This document shows positions 35,230 through 43,691 of a DNA stretch of 64,000 bases, piece by piece (positions within the stretch are counted from its first letter, which is position 1; every line of letters starts with the position of its first letter). Source of the DNA: UBA5109 sp965662565 (GTDB lineage Bacteria; Pseudomonadota; Gammaproteobacteria; Pseudomonadales; Pseudohongiellaceae). A program made the translations under genes and the position numbers. Where the stretch lies: assembly GCA_965662565.1 (NCBI GenBank), contig CBFIHS010000005.1, forward strand, positions 1 to 64,000, in the 5' to 3' direction. The notes beneath the pieces were generated by a model that saw only the letters and a program-made list of their open reading frames with translations, had not been told where the DNA came from and searched no databases.

Positions 35230-35940
35230 TTACTTAATATTGTTGCCAGCTAAGTTACGGGCACCAAAAATATCAGTGCCAATTCGGACTATTGTGGCTC
35301 CTTCGGCAATCGCGGCTTCTTTATCATTACTCATGCCTATGGAAAGCTCTGTACAGCTATTGATGCCCATTGCGATGACTTCATCTCGAGCCTGTGCCAA
35401 TAAGCGAAATGATTGGCGTTGCGCCTCGAAGTCTTTACCAGCTGCGGGAATGCTCATTAAGCCAGCTAGCTCAAGCTTGGGTAAAGCACTCACAAACTTG
35501 GCTAGTGTAGACACCTCATCCAGCTTGATACCAGCTTTGGTGTCTTCGCCGTCTAAATTAACTTGCAGCAATACTTTTAGAGGTAGCAAGTTTTCGGGTC
35601 TTTGGTCACTTAAGCGTTGGGCTATTTTTTCTCTGTCTACGCTATGGACCCAATCAAAGTTCTCGGCAATGGTTCGAGTTTTATTGGATTGAATTGGACC
35701 AATGAAATGCCAAACCAGATTGTAATCTTCTAGTTCAGAAATTTTTCCAAGGGCTTCTTGCAGATAATTTTCGCCAAATGCTCTTTGCTGACAGGCAAGT
35801 GCTTCTATGATGCTTTCTTTAGGGTGCGTTTTGCTCACACATAACAAAGCAACAGAGCCTTCGGGACGATTATATTTTTTTACAAAGACCGAAATTTGAT
35901 GGCGAACTTCGCGGATTTTTTCTGGTATGCTGCTAGTCAT
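35230..35940 (-). CDS. PLP homeostasis protein YggS/PLPBP
   Basis: Pyridoxal-phosphate-binding barrel protein of 236 residues (family PLPBP/YggS/PROSC). The PLP Lys is in VALLCVSKTHP, and GENYLQEAL, WHFIGPIQSNK, LMSIPAAG and LSIGMSNDKEAAI are conserved. It controls vitamin B6 levels and amino-acid balance. Divergent from pilT, as in Pseudomonas. Confidence 0.93.
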   Translation of the reverse strand: MTSSIPEKIREVRHQISVFVKKYNRPEGSVALLCVSKTHPKESIIEALACQQRAFGENYLQEALGKISELEDYNLVWHFIGPIQSNKTRTIAENFDWVHSVDREKIAQRLSDQRPENLLPLKVLLQVNLDGEDTKAGIKLDEVSTLAKFVSALPKLELAGLMSIPAAGKDFEAQRQSFRLLAQARDEVIAMGINSCTELSIGMSNDKEAAIAEGATIVRIGTDIFGARNLAGNNIK

Positions 35941-35992
35941 AATTTTATAGTGTTGTTTTCAGTGTTTCTGATTATAGGTGGTAAAACCTAGG

Positions 35993-37027
35993 ATGAATAT
36001 TCAAGAACTACTTAATTTCAGTGTGCAACAAGGCGCATCAGATCTTCATATTACAGCAGGTATGCCTCCTCTGATTCGTGTTGATGGAGATATTCGTCGA
36101 ATTAATGTGGAATCGATGGATCATAAAGAGGTTCACGGCATAATTTATGACATCATGAATGACAAACAACGTAAAGACTACGAAGAGTTTCTTGAGTCGG
36201 ATTTCTCCTTTGAGATTCCTGGATTGGCCCGATTTAGGGTCAATGCCTTTGTCTAGAATCGAGGGGCAGCAGCAGTTTTTCGTACCATTCCTTCTACTGT
36301 TCTTACCATGGAGCAACTAGGGATGGGCGAGGTTTTCAAAAAAATCTCGCAAAACCCACGAGGCTTGGTAGCTGTTACGGGCCCTTCGGGTTCTGGTAAA
36401 AGTACAACACTTGCGGCCATGGTCGATTACATAAACGATACTCGCTACGAACATATTTTAACGATTGAAGACCCTATTGAGTTTGTTCATCAAAGTAAGA
36501 AATCATTGGTCAATCAACGTGAGGTTCACCGTGATACTCATGGTTTTAATGAAGCCTTACGCTCAGCTCTTCGTGAAGACCCTGATATTATCTTGGTTGG
36601 TGAGTTACGTGATTTGGAAACCATTCGGCTTGCACTTACAGCCGCTGAAACAGGGCATTTAGTCTTTGGCACCTTACATACCACCTCCGCTGCAAAAACA
36701 ATTGACCGTGTTGTTGACGTTTTCCCTGCGGCCGAAAAAGATATGGTGCGTTCTATGCTTTCGGAATCATTACAGGCTGTAGTTTCACAAACCTTATTGA
36801 AGAAAGTGGGCGGTGGCAGGGTAGCTGCCCATGAAATAATGATTGGTACTTCGGCAATCCGTAATTTGATTCGAGAAGATAAAATTGCCCAGATGTACTC
36901 AGCGATTCAAACGGGTGCTCAAGTGGGCATGCAAACGTTGGATCAATGTTTGAAAGGGCTTGTCTCGAAAGGTTTAGTGGATCGCAATGAGGCCCGTTCT
37001 AAAGCCAAGAGTCCTGATAGTTTCTAA
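35993..37027 (+). pseudogene. pilT: Type IV pilus retraction ATPase PilT, interrupted by an in-frame amber stop
   Basis: 344 codons matching PilT from end to end, but codon 88 is TAG (36254-36256). Relatives read NAFNQNRGAGAVF; here the sequence reads NAFV-stop-NRGAAAVF with no change of frame. The PAS-like N-terminal part (1-87) is cut off from the ATPase core, which is otherwise intact: Walker A GPSGSGKSTT, Asp box TIEDPIEFVH, Walker B ALREDPDIILVGELRD and HLVFGTLHTTSA. The next ATG after the stop (36308) has no ribosome-binding site. This is either a real nonsense mutation, which would stop pilus retraction, a suppressed amber codon, or an assembly error. PilU is not adjacent. Confidence 0.9.
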
Positions 37028-37455
37028 TCCTGGTTAGAAGCAAACCAATTTTCTAGAATCAGCTGTGCAGCAAGGGCATCAATGACATCTCGGTCATTCG
37101 AGCGTTTGCCGTGAGCATCCGCCATAGTTTTATGGATGTCTTTTGCTTCCCGGCTACTAAGCCTTTCATCCATACTGTATGCAGGAATATTAAAACGTCC
37201 TTCAAGCCTTTGCAGGAACTTCTGAGCTTTGGTACTCATCTCATTTAGGCTGCCATCCATGTTATAAGGCATCCCAACAACAAATATTTCAGGTTTCCAC
37301 TCGTTCACTATCTTCTCAATAGTTTCCCAATTCGGGATGCCATCTTTAGCAGGCACTACTGTAAGAGGTGATGCAGTTTGAGTAATGCCTTGACCTACCG
37401 CGATACCAATTTTCTTGGTTCCGTAGTCAAAAGCCATAGCTGTTTGCACGGCCAT
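37024..37455 (-). CDS. ruvX: Holliday junction resolvase-like protein RuvX/YqgF
   Basis: RNase H-fold nuclease of 143 residues, implicated in 16S rRNA 5' processing. The N-terminal acidic motif AMAFDYGTKKIGIAVG, VVGMPYNMDGSLNEMS, SMDERLSSREA and DVIDALAAQLIL are conserved. The chosen ATG lies 4 bases after the algH stop with GGAAG upstream; an ATG seven codons earlier lies inside algH. The stop overlaps the convergent pilT stop. Confidence 0.9.
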   Translation of the reverse strand: MAVQTAMAFDYGTKKIGIAVGQGITQTASPLTVVPAKDGIPNWETIEKIVNEWKPEIFVVGMPYNMDGSLNEMSTKAQKFLQRLEGRFNIPAYSMDERLSSREAKDIHKTMADAHGKRSNDRDVIDALAAQLILENWFASNQD

Positions 37456-37459
37456 ATTA

Positions 37460-38047
37460 TTAAGAGCTTCCAACATCAGTGCTTAGCTGGGATAAATCGA
37501 AGCCCAATGAAGCGGCAGCAAGCTTTGGTTTATTTTGAAAGTCAGCAGAAAAAATTAGCTCTTTAGTTGCAGGGCAAGTAAACCAAGCGTTACTTTTTAT
37601 TTCCTGCTCTAATTGACCCTCTTCCCAGCCGGAACATCCAAGCACAACCAAGTAATGCTCTGGTCCTTGATCTTTTGCAATAGCCTCAAGGATATCTTGG
37701 GAAGTTGTAATGTAGAGATTATTTTTTAAGCTTACGGTTGATTGCCATGGTGTAGGATTAGCTATTTCTCCATCATGCAAAATAAAACCCTTATTAGGCT
37801 CAACAGGGCCACCACAAAGCACAACTTGATTCGCCCCTGACGGACGCTCATCCTCAATTTCCAACTGCTCGAACAGTTCACTGAGTTCGATAGGCAAGGG
37901 CAGGTTCACCGCAATCCCAATGGCGCCTTCGTTTGAGTGTTCCCACATATAAACAACAGAGTTTTCAAAAAAAGAATCCTCCAATTGCGGCATTGCAATT
38001 AAGAACTGATTATTAAGATCTAAAGTTTGAGAATTTGTCTGTTCCAT
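37460..38047 (-). CDS. algH: UPF0301 protein AlgH/YqgE
   Basis: A 195-residue protein of the AlgH/YqgE family (NQFLIAMPQLEDSFFENSVVYM at the start, HSNEGAIGIAVNLP, CGGPVEPNKGFILH, LGCSGWEEGQLEQE). Its molecular role is unknown; in Pseudomonas it was linked to alginate regulation. It sits between tonB and ruvX. The ATG is preferred to a TTG two codons upstream. Confidence 0.92.
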   Translation of the reverse strand: MEQTNSQTLDLNNQFLIAMPQLEDSFFENSVVYMWEHSNEGAIGIAVNLPLPIELSELFEQLEIEDERPSGANQVVLCGGPVEPNKGFILHDGEIANPTPWQSTVSLKNNLYITTSQDILEAIAKDQGPEHYLVVLGCSGWEEGQLEQEIKSNAWFTCPATKELIFSADFQNKPKLAAASLGFDLSQLSTDVGSS

Positions 38048-38064
38048 AATCAAACGAGTATCTC

Positions 38065-38952
38065 TTAATTACTAGTCAATGTATTGCTTTGGTGGAACTG
38101 CCAGGTACGAACAATCTCCAAAATATCTACATCCTTTCTCATTTCCTCAGGAAAGGGCGCAAATGGAGAGGCGAGTTGAACAATTCGAATGGCGGCATCA
38201 TCCAGAATGGGGTGCCCTGAAGAGCTAAGAATTTTGACTTCACTCACTGCTCCATCCGGAAAAAGAACTACCATTAGCCGCAGTTTACCGTAAATACCTG
38301 AGTTTGAGGCTTGCTCTGGATAGTTGAGATTACCCACAGCTTCAATTTTTCGGCGCCAGTTGTCTAGGTATTCTGCATCTCTAGCCGCACGAGTAGAAGC
38401 TGAAGATATGGTGTATTTTCTGGGTCTTTGGGCATAGGCTTCACGATGAATGTCGAGCTGTGCCTGCAAACTTGCTAAGGTTTGCTCCAGGGAGTTTTGG
38501 GATGTGCCCAAGAAATCTTCCGATTGAGGTGTTTCTAGTGTTTCCTGTACACTGCTTGTAAAGGTATCTGACTCAGCCGTTGTTAGTATTTCTCTTTCAT
38601 TAGTGGATCGTTCCGATTGGGTTTCTAAGGAAGCAGTTTCTCGGATTTCATCGGCATTGAAGCTGGATTCAAAAGGAGTGCTTGGCCGAGCAAGCTCATC
38701 AAGAGAACCACTGCCTAGCTGATTAGTTTGTGCCATAAAGTCCGCTTGATCTGTTGCTTCGTCACTTTCATATTGCGCTAGAGTAATATCCATGCTGTTT
38801 GAACTTCCCATTTTTTCATAAAAAGTAAAGCCCACTCCGAGAATGAGCACGGCATGAAAACACAAAGACATAAAAACGGTGAAGCCAAAACGTTCATTAG
38901 CCAGTGATTGTCTAGCTACTTCAATTGGCTCTATGTCAGCAGTGATAGACAA
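38065..38952 (-). CDS. TonB-family energy transducer
   Basis: 295 residues: a cytoplasmic N-terminus, one membrane helix at about 25-45 (FTVFMSLCFHAVLILGVGFT), a long Ser/Thr/Glu-rich periplasmic linker without the usual Pro-Lys/Pro-Glu repeats, and a C-terminal TonB fold (NLNYPEQASNSGIYGKLRL, DGAVSEVKILSSSGHPILDD, RTWQF). exbB and exbD are not adjacent. In Pseudomonas the gene in this position (between gshB and algH) is also a TonB paralogue, so it may serve a specialised role, such as pilus or surface functions, rather than iron uptake. Confidence 0.9.
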   Translation of the reverse strand: MSITADIEPIEVARQSLANERFGFTVFMSLCFHAVLILGVGFTFYEKMGSSNSMDITLAQYESDEATDQADFMAQTNQLGSGSLDELARPSTPFESSFNADEIRETASLETQSERSTNEREILTTAESDTFTSSVQETLETPQSEDFLGTSQNSLEQTLASLQAQLDIHREAYAQRPRKYTISSASTRAARDAEYLDNWRRKIEAVGNLNYPEQASNSGIYGKLRLMVVLFPDGAVSEVKILSSSGHPILDDAAIRIVQLASPFAPFPEEMRKDVDILEIVRTWQFHQSNTLTSN

Positions 38953-39903
38953 TCATTTCTCCAATTTAGTCTCAATACACTCCATTAAGTCGCCAGCAAT
39001 ATCTAGGTTAAAAGCTTTATCGAGTTCGCGGATGCAAGTTGGGCTGGTGACATTAATTTCGGTCAAGTAATCTCCGATAACATCGAGACCAACAAAAATG
39101 AGTCCTTTCTCTTTGAGTGAAGGGCTGATTTGCTCACAAATCCAACGGTCTCGGTCAGTTAAGGCTACTCCTTTAGCGGTCCCTCCTGCAGCGATGTTGC
39201 CGCGAGTTTCATTTTTGGCAGGTATTCTGGCCAGAGCATAATCAACAGGCTTACCGTCGACCATTAAAATGCGTTTGTCGCCAGCAGTGATTTCCGGAAT
39301 GAATTTTTGTGCCATGATTTGCTGTTTGCCATGTAGGGTTAAGGTTTCGATGATAACGCTTATATTTGGGTCACCAGGTTTTATTCGAAAAATTGAGGAG
39401 CCCCCCATACCATCCAGAGGTTTGAAAATCACATCTTCATGCTGGGCGTAGAACTCTTTGAGGATAGATGCATTGCGGGTCACTGTAACTGGTGTACAGC
39501 ATTGCGGGAAAAGTGTGGCAAAAACTTTTTCGTTACAGTCACGTAGGCTCTGCGGCTTGTTAACAATCAAAACCCCATCTTTTTCGGCGGCTTCAAGGAT
39601 ATAGGTGCTGTATATATATTCGTTGTCAAAAGGCGGGTCTTTGCGCATTAGAATAACGTCAAAGTTAGCAAGTTCTTGTCGAAGGGGCGCTTGCATTGTG
39701 AACCACTTACTTAAGTCATCAGCGACTGTTAAGTCGCTGGCTTCGGCCATAGCGACTCCGTTTTCTAAATACAGATCCTTTTGCTCAATATGCGAGAGCG
39801 TCCAGCCTCTCTTTTGAGCGGCTAATAACATCGCCAAAGTGGAATCTTTTTTGGGGTTGATGCCCACAATTGGGTCCATTACTACCGCTAGCTTAATAGT
39901 CAT
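38953..39903 (-). CDS. gshB: Glutathione synthetase GshB
   Basis: ATP-grasp ligase of 316 residues joining gamma-glutamylcysteine and glycine. The N-terminus (KLAVVMDPIVGINPKKDSTL), LMRKDPPFDNEYIYSTY, FKPLDGMGGSSIFRI, AGDKRILMVDGKPV and GLDVIGDYLTEINVTSPT are all standard. Its partner GshA is at 61.4 kb. A TTG four codons upstream is less likely than the chosen ATG. Confidence 0.96.
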   Translation of the reverse strand: MTIKLAVVMDPIVGINPKKDSTLAMLLAAQKRGWTLSHIEQKDLYLENGVAMAEASDLTVADDLSKWFTMQAPLRQELANFDVILMRKDPPFDNEYIYSTYILEAAEKDGVLIVNKPQSLRDCNEKVFATLFPQCCTPVTVTRNASILKEFYAQHEDVIFKPLDGMGGSSIFRIKPGDPNISVIIETLTLHGKQQIMAQKFIPEITAGDKRILMVDGKPVDYALARIPAKNETRGNIAAGGTAKGVALTDRDRWICEQISPSLKEKGLIFVGLDVIGDYLTEINVTSPTCIRELDKAFNLDIAGDLMECIETKLEK

Positions 39904-40126
39904 TAGTGTATCCAAAGTGATTGATCGAAAGATTATAGCAAAGTGCCTAGATTAACGGGTACCTGTAAGTGTTATTTTGGGTAAGCCATAAAGCCCTGCT
40001 ATTTAACTAAGATGAATTGATAATAGTTTTGCATTCTGAATATTTTGAATACTAATTATCAATCCTTGTATTTGATATACTCCGCGCTTTGATAAAAGCT
40101 GTGAAAGCTTGTGCGGAGATTTTCAC

Positions 40127-40648
40127 TTGAAAAGACTTGGTTACTACTGGGGAATGCTCGGAGTTATTGCAATTCTGTGTTCAGCCATCTTCCGCTTATC
40201 AGCACGTGTAATTGAAATGTCCAGTTACCCATTAAGTTCATTGCAGTGGTCGGCTTTATTATTATTTGCCTTATACATGAGCTATGCAGAAGGTTATAAA
40301 GGTTTTCATCGTAACTTTGCACCTCGGGTAGTGAGCAGAGCCAGAGGTTTTCTCCTGCGAAATAACACCTCTAACTTTGTTTACATTTTGTTGGCGCCAC
40401 TTGTTTGTATGGGATTCTTGTATTCAACGACGAAGAGAAAAACAATTTCTTTTTTGGTCACTACAGGAATTATTGTTTTAGTTGTTTTGGTGAGTATGAG
40501 TCCTCAACCCTGGCGAGGAATTATTGACGCGGGAGTGGTGCTTGGACTTGTCTTAGGAGTTATTTCGATTATTTATTTCTGGATAAAATCCATACAAACA
40601 GATTGGGTAAGCCCGGTTCCTGCAGACTTTCCTGAAAAAAATGCTTAA
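40127..40648 (+). CDS. Predicted inner-membrane protein of unknown function
   Basis: 173 residues with four likely membrane helices (around YYWGMLGVIAILCSAIF, SLQWSALLLFALYMSY, FVYILLAPLVCMGFLYS and the C-terminal VVLGLVLGVISIIYFWI), and a basic loop GYKGFHRNFAPRVVSRARG between the second and third. I do not recognise the family well enough to name it. Its start is placed at a TTG with GGAG 8 bases before it; a TTG six codons upstream is an alternative without such a site. It stands in the place usually held by xerC after DUF484, but on the other strand. Confidence 0.75.
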   Translation: MKRLGYYWGMLGVIAILCSAIFRLSARVIEMSSYPLSSLQWSALLLFALYMSYAEGYKGFHRNFAPRVVSRARGFLLRNNTSNFVYILLAPLVCMGFLYSTTKRKTISFLVTTGIIVLVVLVSMSPQPWRGIIDAGVVLGLVLGVISIIYFWIKSIQTDWVSPVPADFPEKNA

Positions 40649-40653
40649 AGGTC

Positions 40654-41385
40654 TTAAGACTTGCTAGCCAGATTTCTCATATGAGCTGAGACTACCTCAC
40701 CAATAAAGTCTAGAAATAAAGTATCAAGGCTTGAATTGAAATGCTTCGATTTATTGCTAGTAATAACCAGTATCGGATTTCCAGGTAAGAAAGTTTTTAG
40801 TTCATTTTCATCATGTAGGTGAATAGGAATTATTGCGACCGACTTTATATTTTTTGCTTCTGGGAAAAATAACTGAGTCTGATTTTCATCTAAACTGCCA
40901 CAAAAAGCGCGTTTACGTTCAAACAGTTTGCCTAAGACTTTGCGGGTATATTCCAGCGGCAGTAAATGCAATGAAGTTTCCTGATCTGAATTTTCAGATG
41001 CAAAAAACAGTTTGCTATCTGATGCAGAAAATTCTTGTTTTAACTTGTTCGCAATTACGTCGGATAATTCTTTAAGAGAGCCTGAATTAATAATGCTGAG
41101 AATGATTGTGCGAGTTTTTTCAAACAAGGCATCGTTTTCTTTTGCATTCGCTATGAAGTCATTAATTTTATTTCTGCTGTCATCATTGCGTGTTCTAAGA
41201 ACTGAAACCTGACGCTCTAACAGAGAAACTGCTTGGCCGCTTTCATGAGGTATGCGTAATTTAAGCAGCAGGTCTTCATGATTGATAAAAAAGTCAGGAT
41301 GACTCAATAGGTAGTCGGCTACACTCTCTTCATCTAGGGCTAAATCTTCAGTTTTAGCGAGAGAATTCTGTGCTTCTGGCTTCAT
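40654..41385 (-). CDS. DUF484-family protein
   Basis: 243 residues: an N-terminal helical region (VADYLLSHPDFFINHEDLLLK, LLERQVSVLR), a coiled coil, and a GAF-like C-terminal domain (DSKLFFASEN, SVAIIPIHL). The biochemical role of DUF484 is unknown. It overlaps the dapF stop as ATGA and normally precedes xerC, which is missing here. Confidence 0.9.
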   Translation of the reverse strand: MKPEAQNSLAKTEDLALDEESVADYLLSHPDFFINHEDLLLKLRIPHESGQAVSLLERQVSVLRTRNDDSRNKINDFIANAKENDALFEKTRTIILSIINSGSLKELSDVIANKLKQEFSASDSKLFFASENSDQETSLHLLPLEYTRKVLGKLFERKRAFCGSLDENQTQLFFPEAKNIKSVAIIPIHLHDENELKTFLPGNPILVITSNKSKHFNSSLDTLFLDFIGEVVSAHMRNLASKS

Positions 41386-42215
41386 AAGTTAAGTTGTCCT
41401 TGGTAAACAGTTTCAGCTGGTCCAGTCATAAGAACAGGTGAATTTTCTCCTTTCCAGCTGACTGTAAGTTTGCCACCTTTGAGCTCGACTGTCACGGATT
41501 CAGTGAGGATGGATCGGAGGATTCCAGCAACCACAGCGGCACAAGCTCCAGTTCCGCAAGCCAGGGTTTCTCCGGCGCCACGCTCATAAACTCGCAGTTT
41601 GATGGACTCAGTGCTGAGGATTTGCATAAAGCCAGCATTGACGTTTTTTGGGAAGCGCTCATGTTGTTCAATCAAAGGGCCTAATTCAGCAATAGCGCAG
41701 GTTTCGGCGTCATCGACTAAATAAACAGCATGAGGGTTGCCCATAGAAATTGCAGAGATTTCGATGAGTTTTCCATTTGGAAGACTTAAGGGATAGATAA
41801 GCTGTTCTGATTCCGCAATAAAGGGTATTTTTTCTGGTTCAGTGATTGGTGCGCCCATGTCTACAGTTACAAGGCCATTATCATGAATTTCACACTGGAT
41901 TGAGTTGCCAGTAGGCATGCCTAGTGAAACTTTACTTTCGCATAGGCCCTGGTCAACTAAATAACGAGTCACACATCGAGCGCCATTACCGCAGTGCTCA
42001 ACTTCTGAGCCATCAGCGTTATAGATTCGATAGTCGAAGTCCCAGTCTGCCGAACTTGCAGGTTCAACTACCAATAGCTGATCAAAGCCAATGCCTGTGC
42101 GCCTGTCCGCCAACTCAGAGATCTGCTCAACTGGCATGGCAATGTCCTGCTGAACTCTGTCTAGCAGCATGAAGTCATTGCCGAGGCCATGCATTTTGGT
42201 AAAACGTAAAGGCAC
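41382..42215 (-). CDS. dapF: Diaminopimelate epimerase DapF
   Basis: Interconverts LL- and meso-diaminopimelate for lysine and peptidoglycan; 277 residues. Both catalytic cysteines are in place: HCGNGARCVTRYL and ACGTGACAAVVAG. The N-terminal FTKMHGLGNDFMLLD is standard. The operon is lptM-lysA-dapF-DUF484, so the substrate made by DapF is decarboxylated by the neighbouring LysA. Confidence 0.96.
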   Translation of the reverse strand: MPLRFTKMHGLGNDFMLLDRVQQDIAMPVEQISELADRRTGIGFDQLLVVEPASSADWDFDYRIYNADGSEVEHCGNGARCVTRYLVDQGLCESKVSLGMPTGNSIQCEIHDNGLVTVDMGAPITEPEKIPFIAESEQLIYPLSLPNGKLIEISAISMGNPHAVYLVDDAETCAIAELGPLIEQHERFPKNVNAGFMQILSTESIKLRVYERGAGETLACGTGACAAVVAGILRSILTESVTVELKGGKLTVSWKGENSPVLMTGPAETVYQGQLNL

Positions 42216-42263
42216 GATGTTGTCCTATATTGCTTCTAAATTTCCTACTAACAATTTCAGATT

Positions 42264-43508
42264 TTAGGGAAGTAGGCTTTCTGGAGATAATTGATCTTGG
42301 TAAGTCTCTCGTTTTCGAACTAAATGGATAGTCTCACCGTCCACCATAAGCTCAGCTGCACGGTTTCGACTATTATAGTTTGAACTCATACCAAAACCGT
42401 AGGCCCCAGCAGAACAAACTGCGAGCAAGTCGCCAGAGGCAATACTAAGCTCTCGGTCCTTGCCAAGGAAGTCTCCAGATTCACAAACAGGGCCGACGAT
42501 GTCGTAGCTAAGTTTAGCTCCGTTATTCTCTATAGCGGGAATTATATCCATCCACGCTTGGTATAAGGCAGGGCGTATCAAGTCATTCATAGCCGCATCT
42601 ACGATGGCGAAGTTTTTATCACCATTAGCTTTTAAATACTCAACACGAGTTAAAAGTACTCCAGCATTGGCACAAATGGAGCGTCCTGGCTCCAAGATCA
42701 AACTGAGTCCGGTTTCTTCTAACAGCGGCTTAATGGCTGAAATATAACTAGCTGGATCAGGTGGGGTTTCATCTTGATAGCGCACGCCCAATCCTCCACC
42801 CAAATCGATATGCTTCAGAGAAATCCCAAAGCCTGATAGTGTTTCGATCAGTTTCAGAATTCGTTCAAGCGCATCGGTAAAAGGTGACAGCGTGGTCAGC
42901 TGAGAACCAATATGACAATCGATCCCGATGATTTCCAAGCCGTTCAAGGTTTGAGCATGTTGGTAAATTTCAGGAGCGCGGTCAATGCTGACGCCAAATT
43001 TGTTTTCCTTTAAACCCGTTGAAATATAAGGGTGTGTTTGCGCATCAACATCGGGATTGACCCTTAGAGAAATAGGCGCTGTTCGACCTAATTCAAGAGC
43101 AACAGTATTAAGAATTTCTAATTCTGCTTCGGATTCAACATTAAAACAGTGAATCCCTACTTCAAGGGCACGCTGCATTTCTGAAGGGGTTTTACCTACT
43201 CCTGAAAAAATAATTTTCTCTGGGGAGCCGCCAGCGATAAGTACGCGTTCAAGCTCACCTTGAGAAACAATATCAAATCCTGCTCCGAGTCGGGCCAATA
43301 CATTTAAGACTGCAAGGTTTGAGTTTGCTTTTACGGCAAAACAAACAAGCCCATTTTGATCAGATAGAGCGTTTTGATAAGACAGAAAAGCTTGCTCAAG
43401 AGCAGCCCTAGAATAAATATAGCAAGGCGTGCCATGCTGTTCGGCTATTTGCGTTAAAGCGACATCTTCAGCAAAAAGCTGATTGTTCTGATAATGAAAA
43501 TAACTCAT
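42264..43508 (-). CDS. lysA: Diaminopimelate decarboxylase LysA
   Basis: PLP-dependent group IV decarboxylase of 414 residues yielding lysine. The PLP Lys is in LVCFAVKANSNLAVL, HIGSQ lies in GIDCHIGSQLTTL, and the Gly-rich phosphate loop is DLGGGLGVRY; EPGRSICANAG and the Cys region GPVCESGDFLGKDR complete the active site. It begins 1 base after the lptM stop. Confidence 0.96.
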   Translation of the reverse strand: MSYFHYQNNQLFAEDVALTQIAEQHGTPCYIYSRAALEQAFLSYQNALSDQNGLVCFAVKANSNLAVLNVLARLGAGFDIVSQGELERVLIAGGSPEKIIFSGVGKTPSEMQRALEVGIHCFNVESEAELEILNTVALELGRTAPISLRVNPDVDAQTHPYISTGLKENKFGVSIDRAPEIYQHAQTLNGLEIIGIDCHIGSQLTTLSPFTDALERILKLIETLSGFGISLKHIDLGGGLGVRYQDETPPDPASYISAIKPLLEETGLSLILEPGRSICANAGVLLTRVEYLKANGDKNFAIVDAAMNDLIRPALYQAWMDIIPAIENNGAKLSYDIVGPVCESGDFLGKDRELSIASGDLLAVCSAGAYGFGMSSNYNSRNRAAELMVDGETIHLVRKRETYQDQLSPESLLP

Positions 43509-43646
43509 TTAGAATAAACTCGAGGAATTGAAGCCGCTTACTTGCTCAGCAGAACTTGCTGCCTCAGACGGAGGAACTAGAGGTCCTTTCTGGCCACAAG
43601 CGCTGAGAATGAAAATTGTAAGTAAAAGCAGAAAGTACTTTTTCAT
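43509..43646 (-). CDS. lptM: Small lipoprotein LptM (YifL)
   Basis: A 45-residue lipoprotein. The signal MKKYFLLLLTIFILSAC ends in lipobox LSAC, followed at once by GQKGPLVPPSE, the short conserved patch of LptM/YifL. LptM assists oxidative maturation of the LPS translocon LptDE in the outer membrane. Immediate position before lysA is the conserved one. It is too short for many gene callers. Confidence 0.88.
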   Translation of the reverse strand: MKKYFLLLLTIFILSACGQKGPLVPPSEAASSAEQVSGFNSSSLF

Positions 43647-43691
43647 GGGCACAGTTAATGAAGTTTTAAATAATGGCGGAATTATACTGCC

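Noticed and set aside
35240..35692. Plus-strand gene of 150 codons opposite yggS
   Set aside because: It is a shadow of a well-conserved gene; its translation has no domain-like pattern.
36308..37027. Independent ATPase gene starting inside pilT
   Set aside because: It is in the same frame as the upstream part, matches the rest of PilT exactly in order, and has no ribosome-binding site before its ATG.
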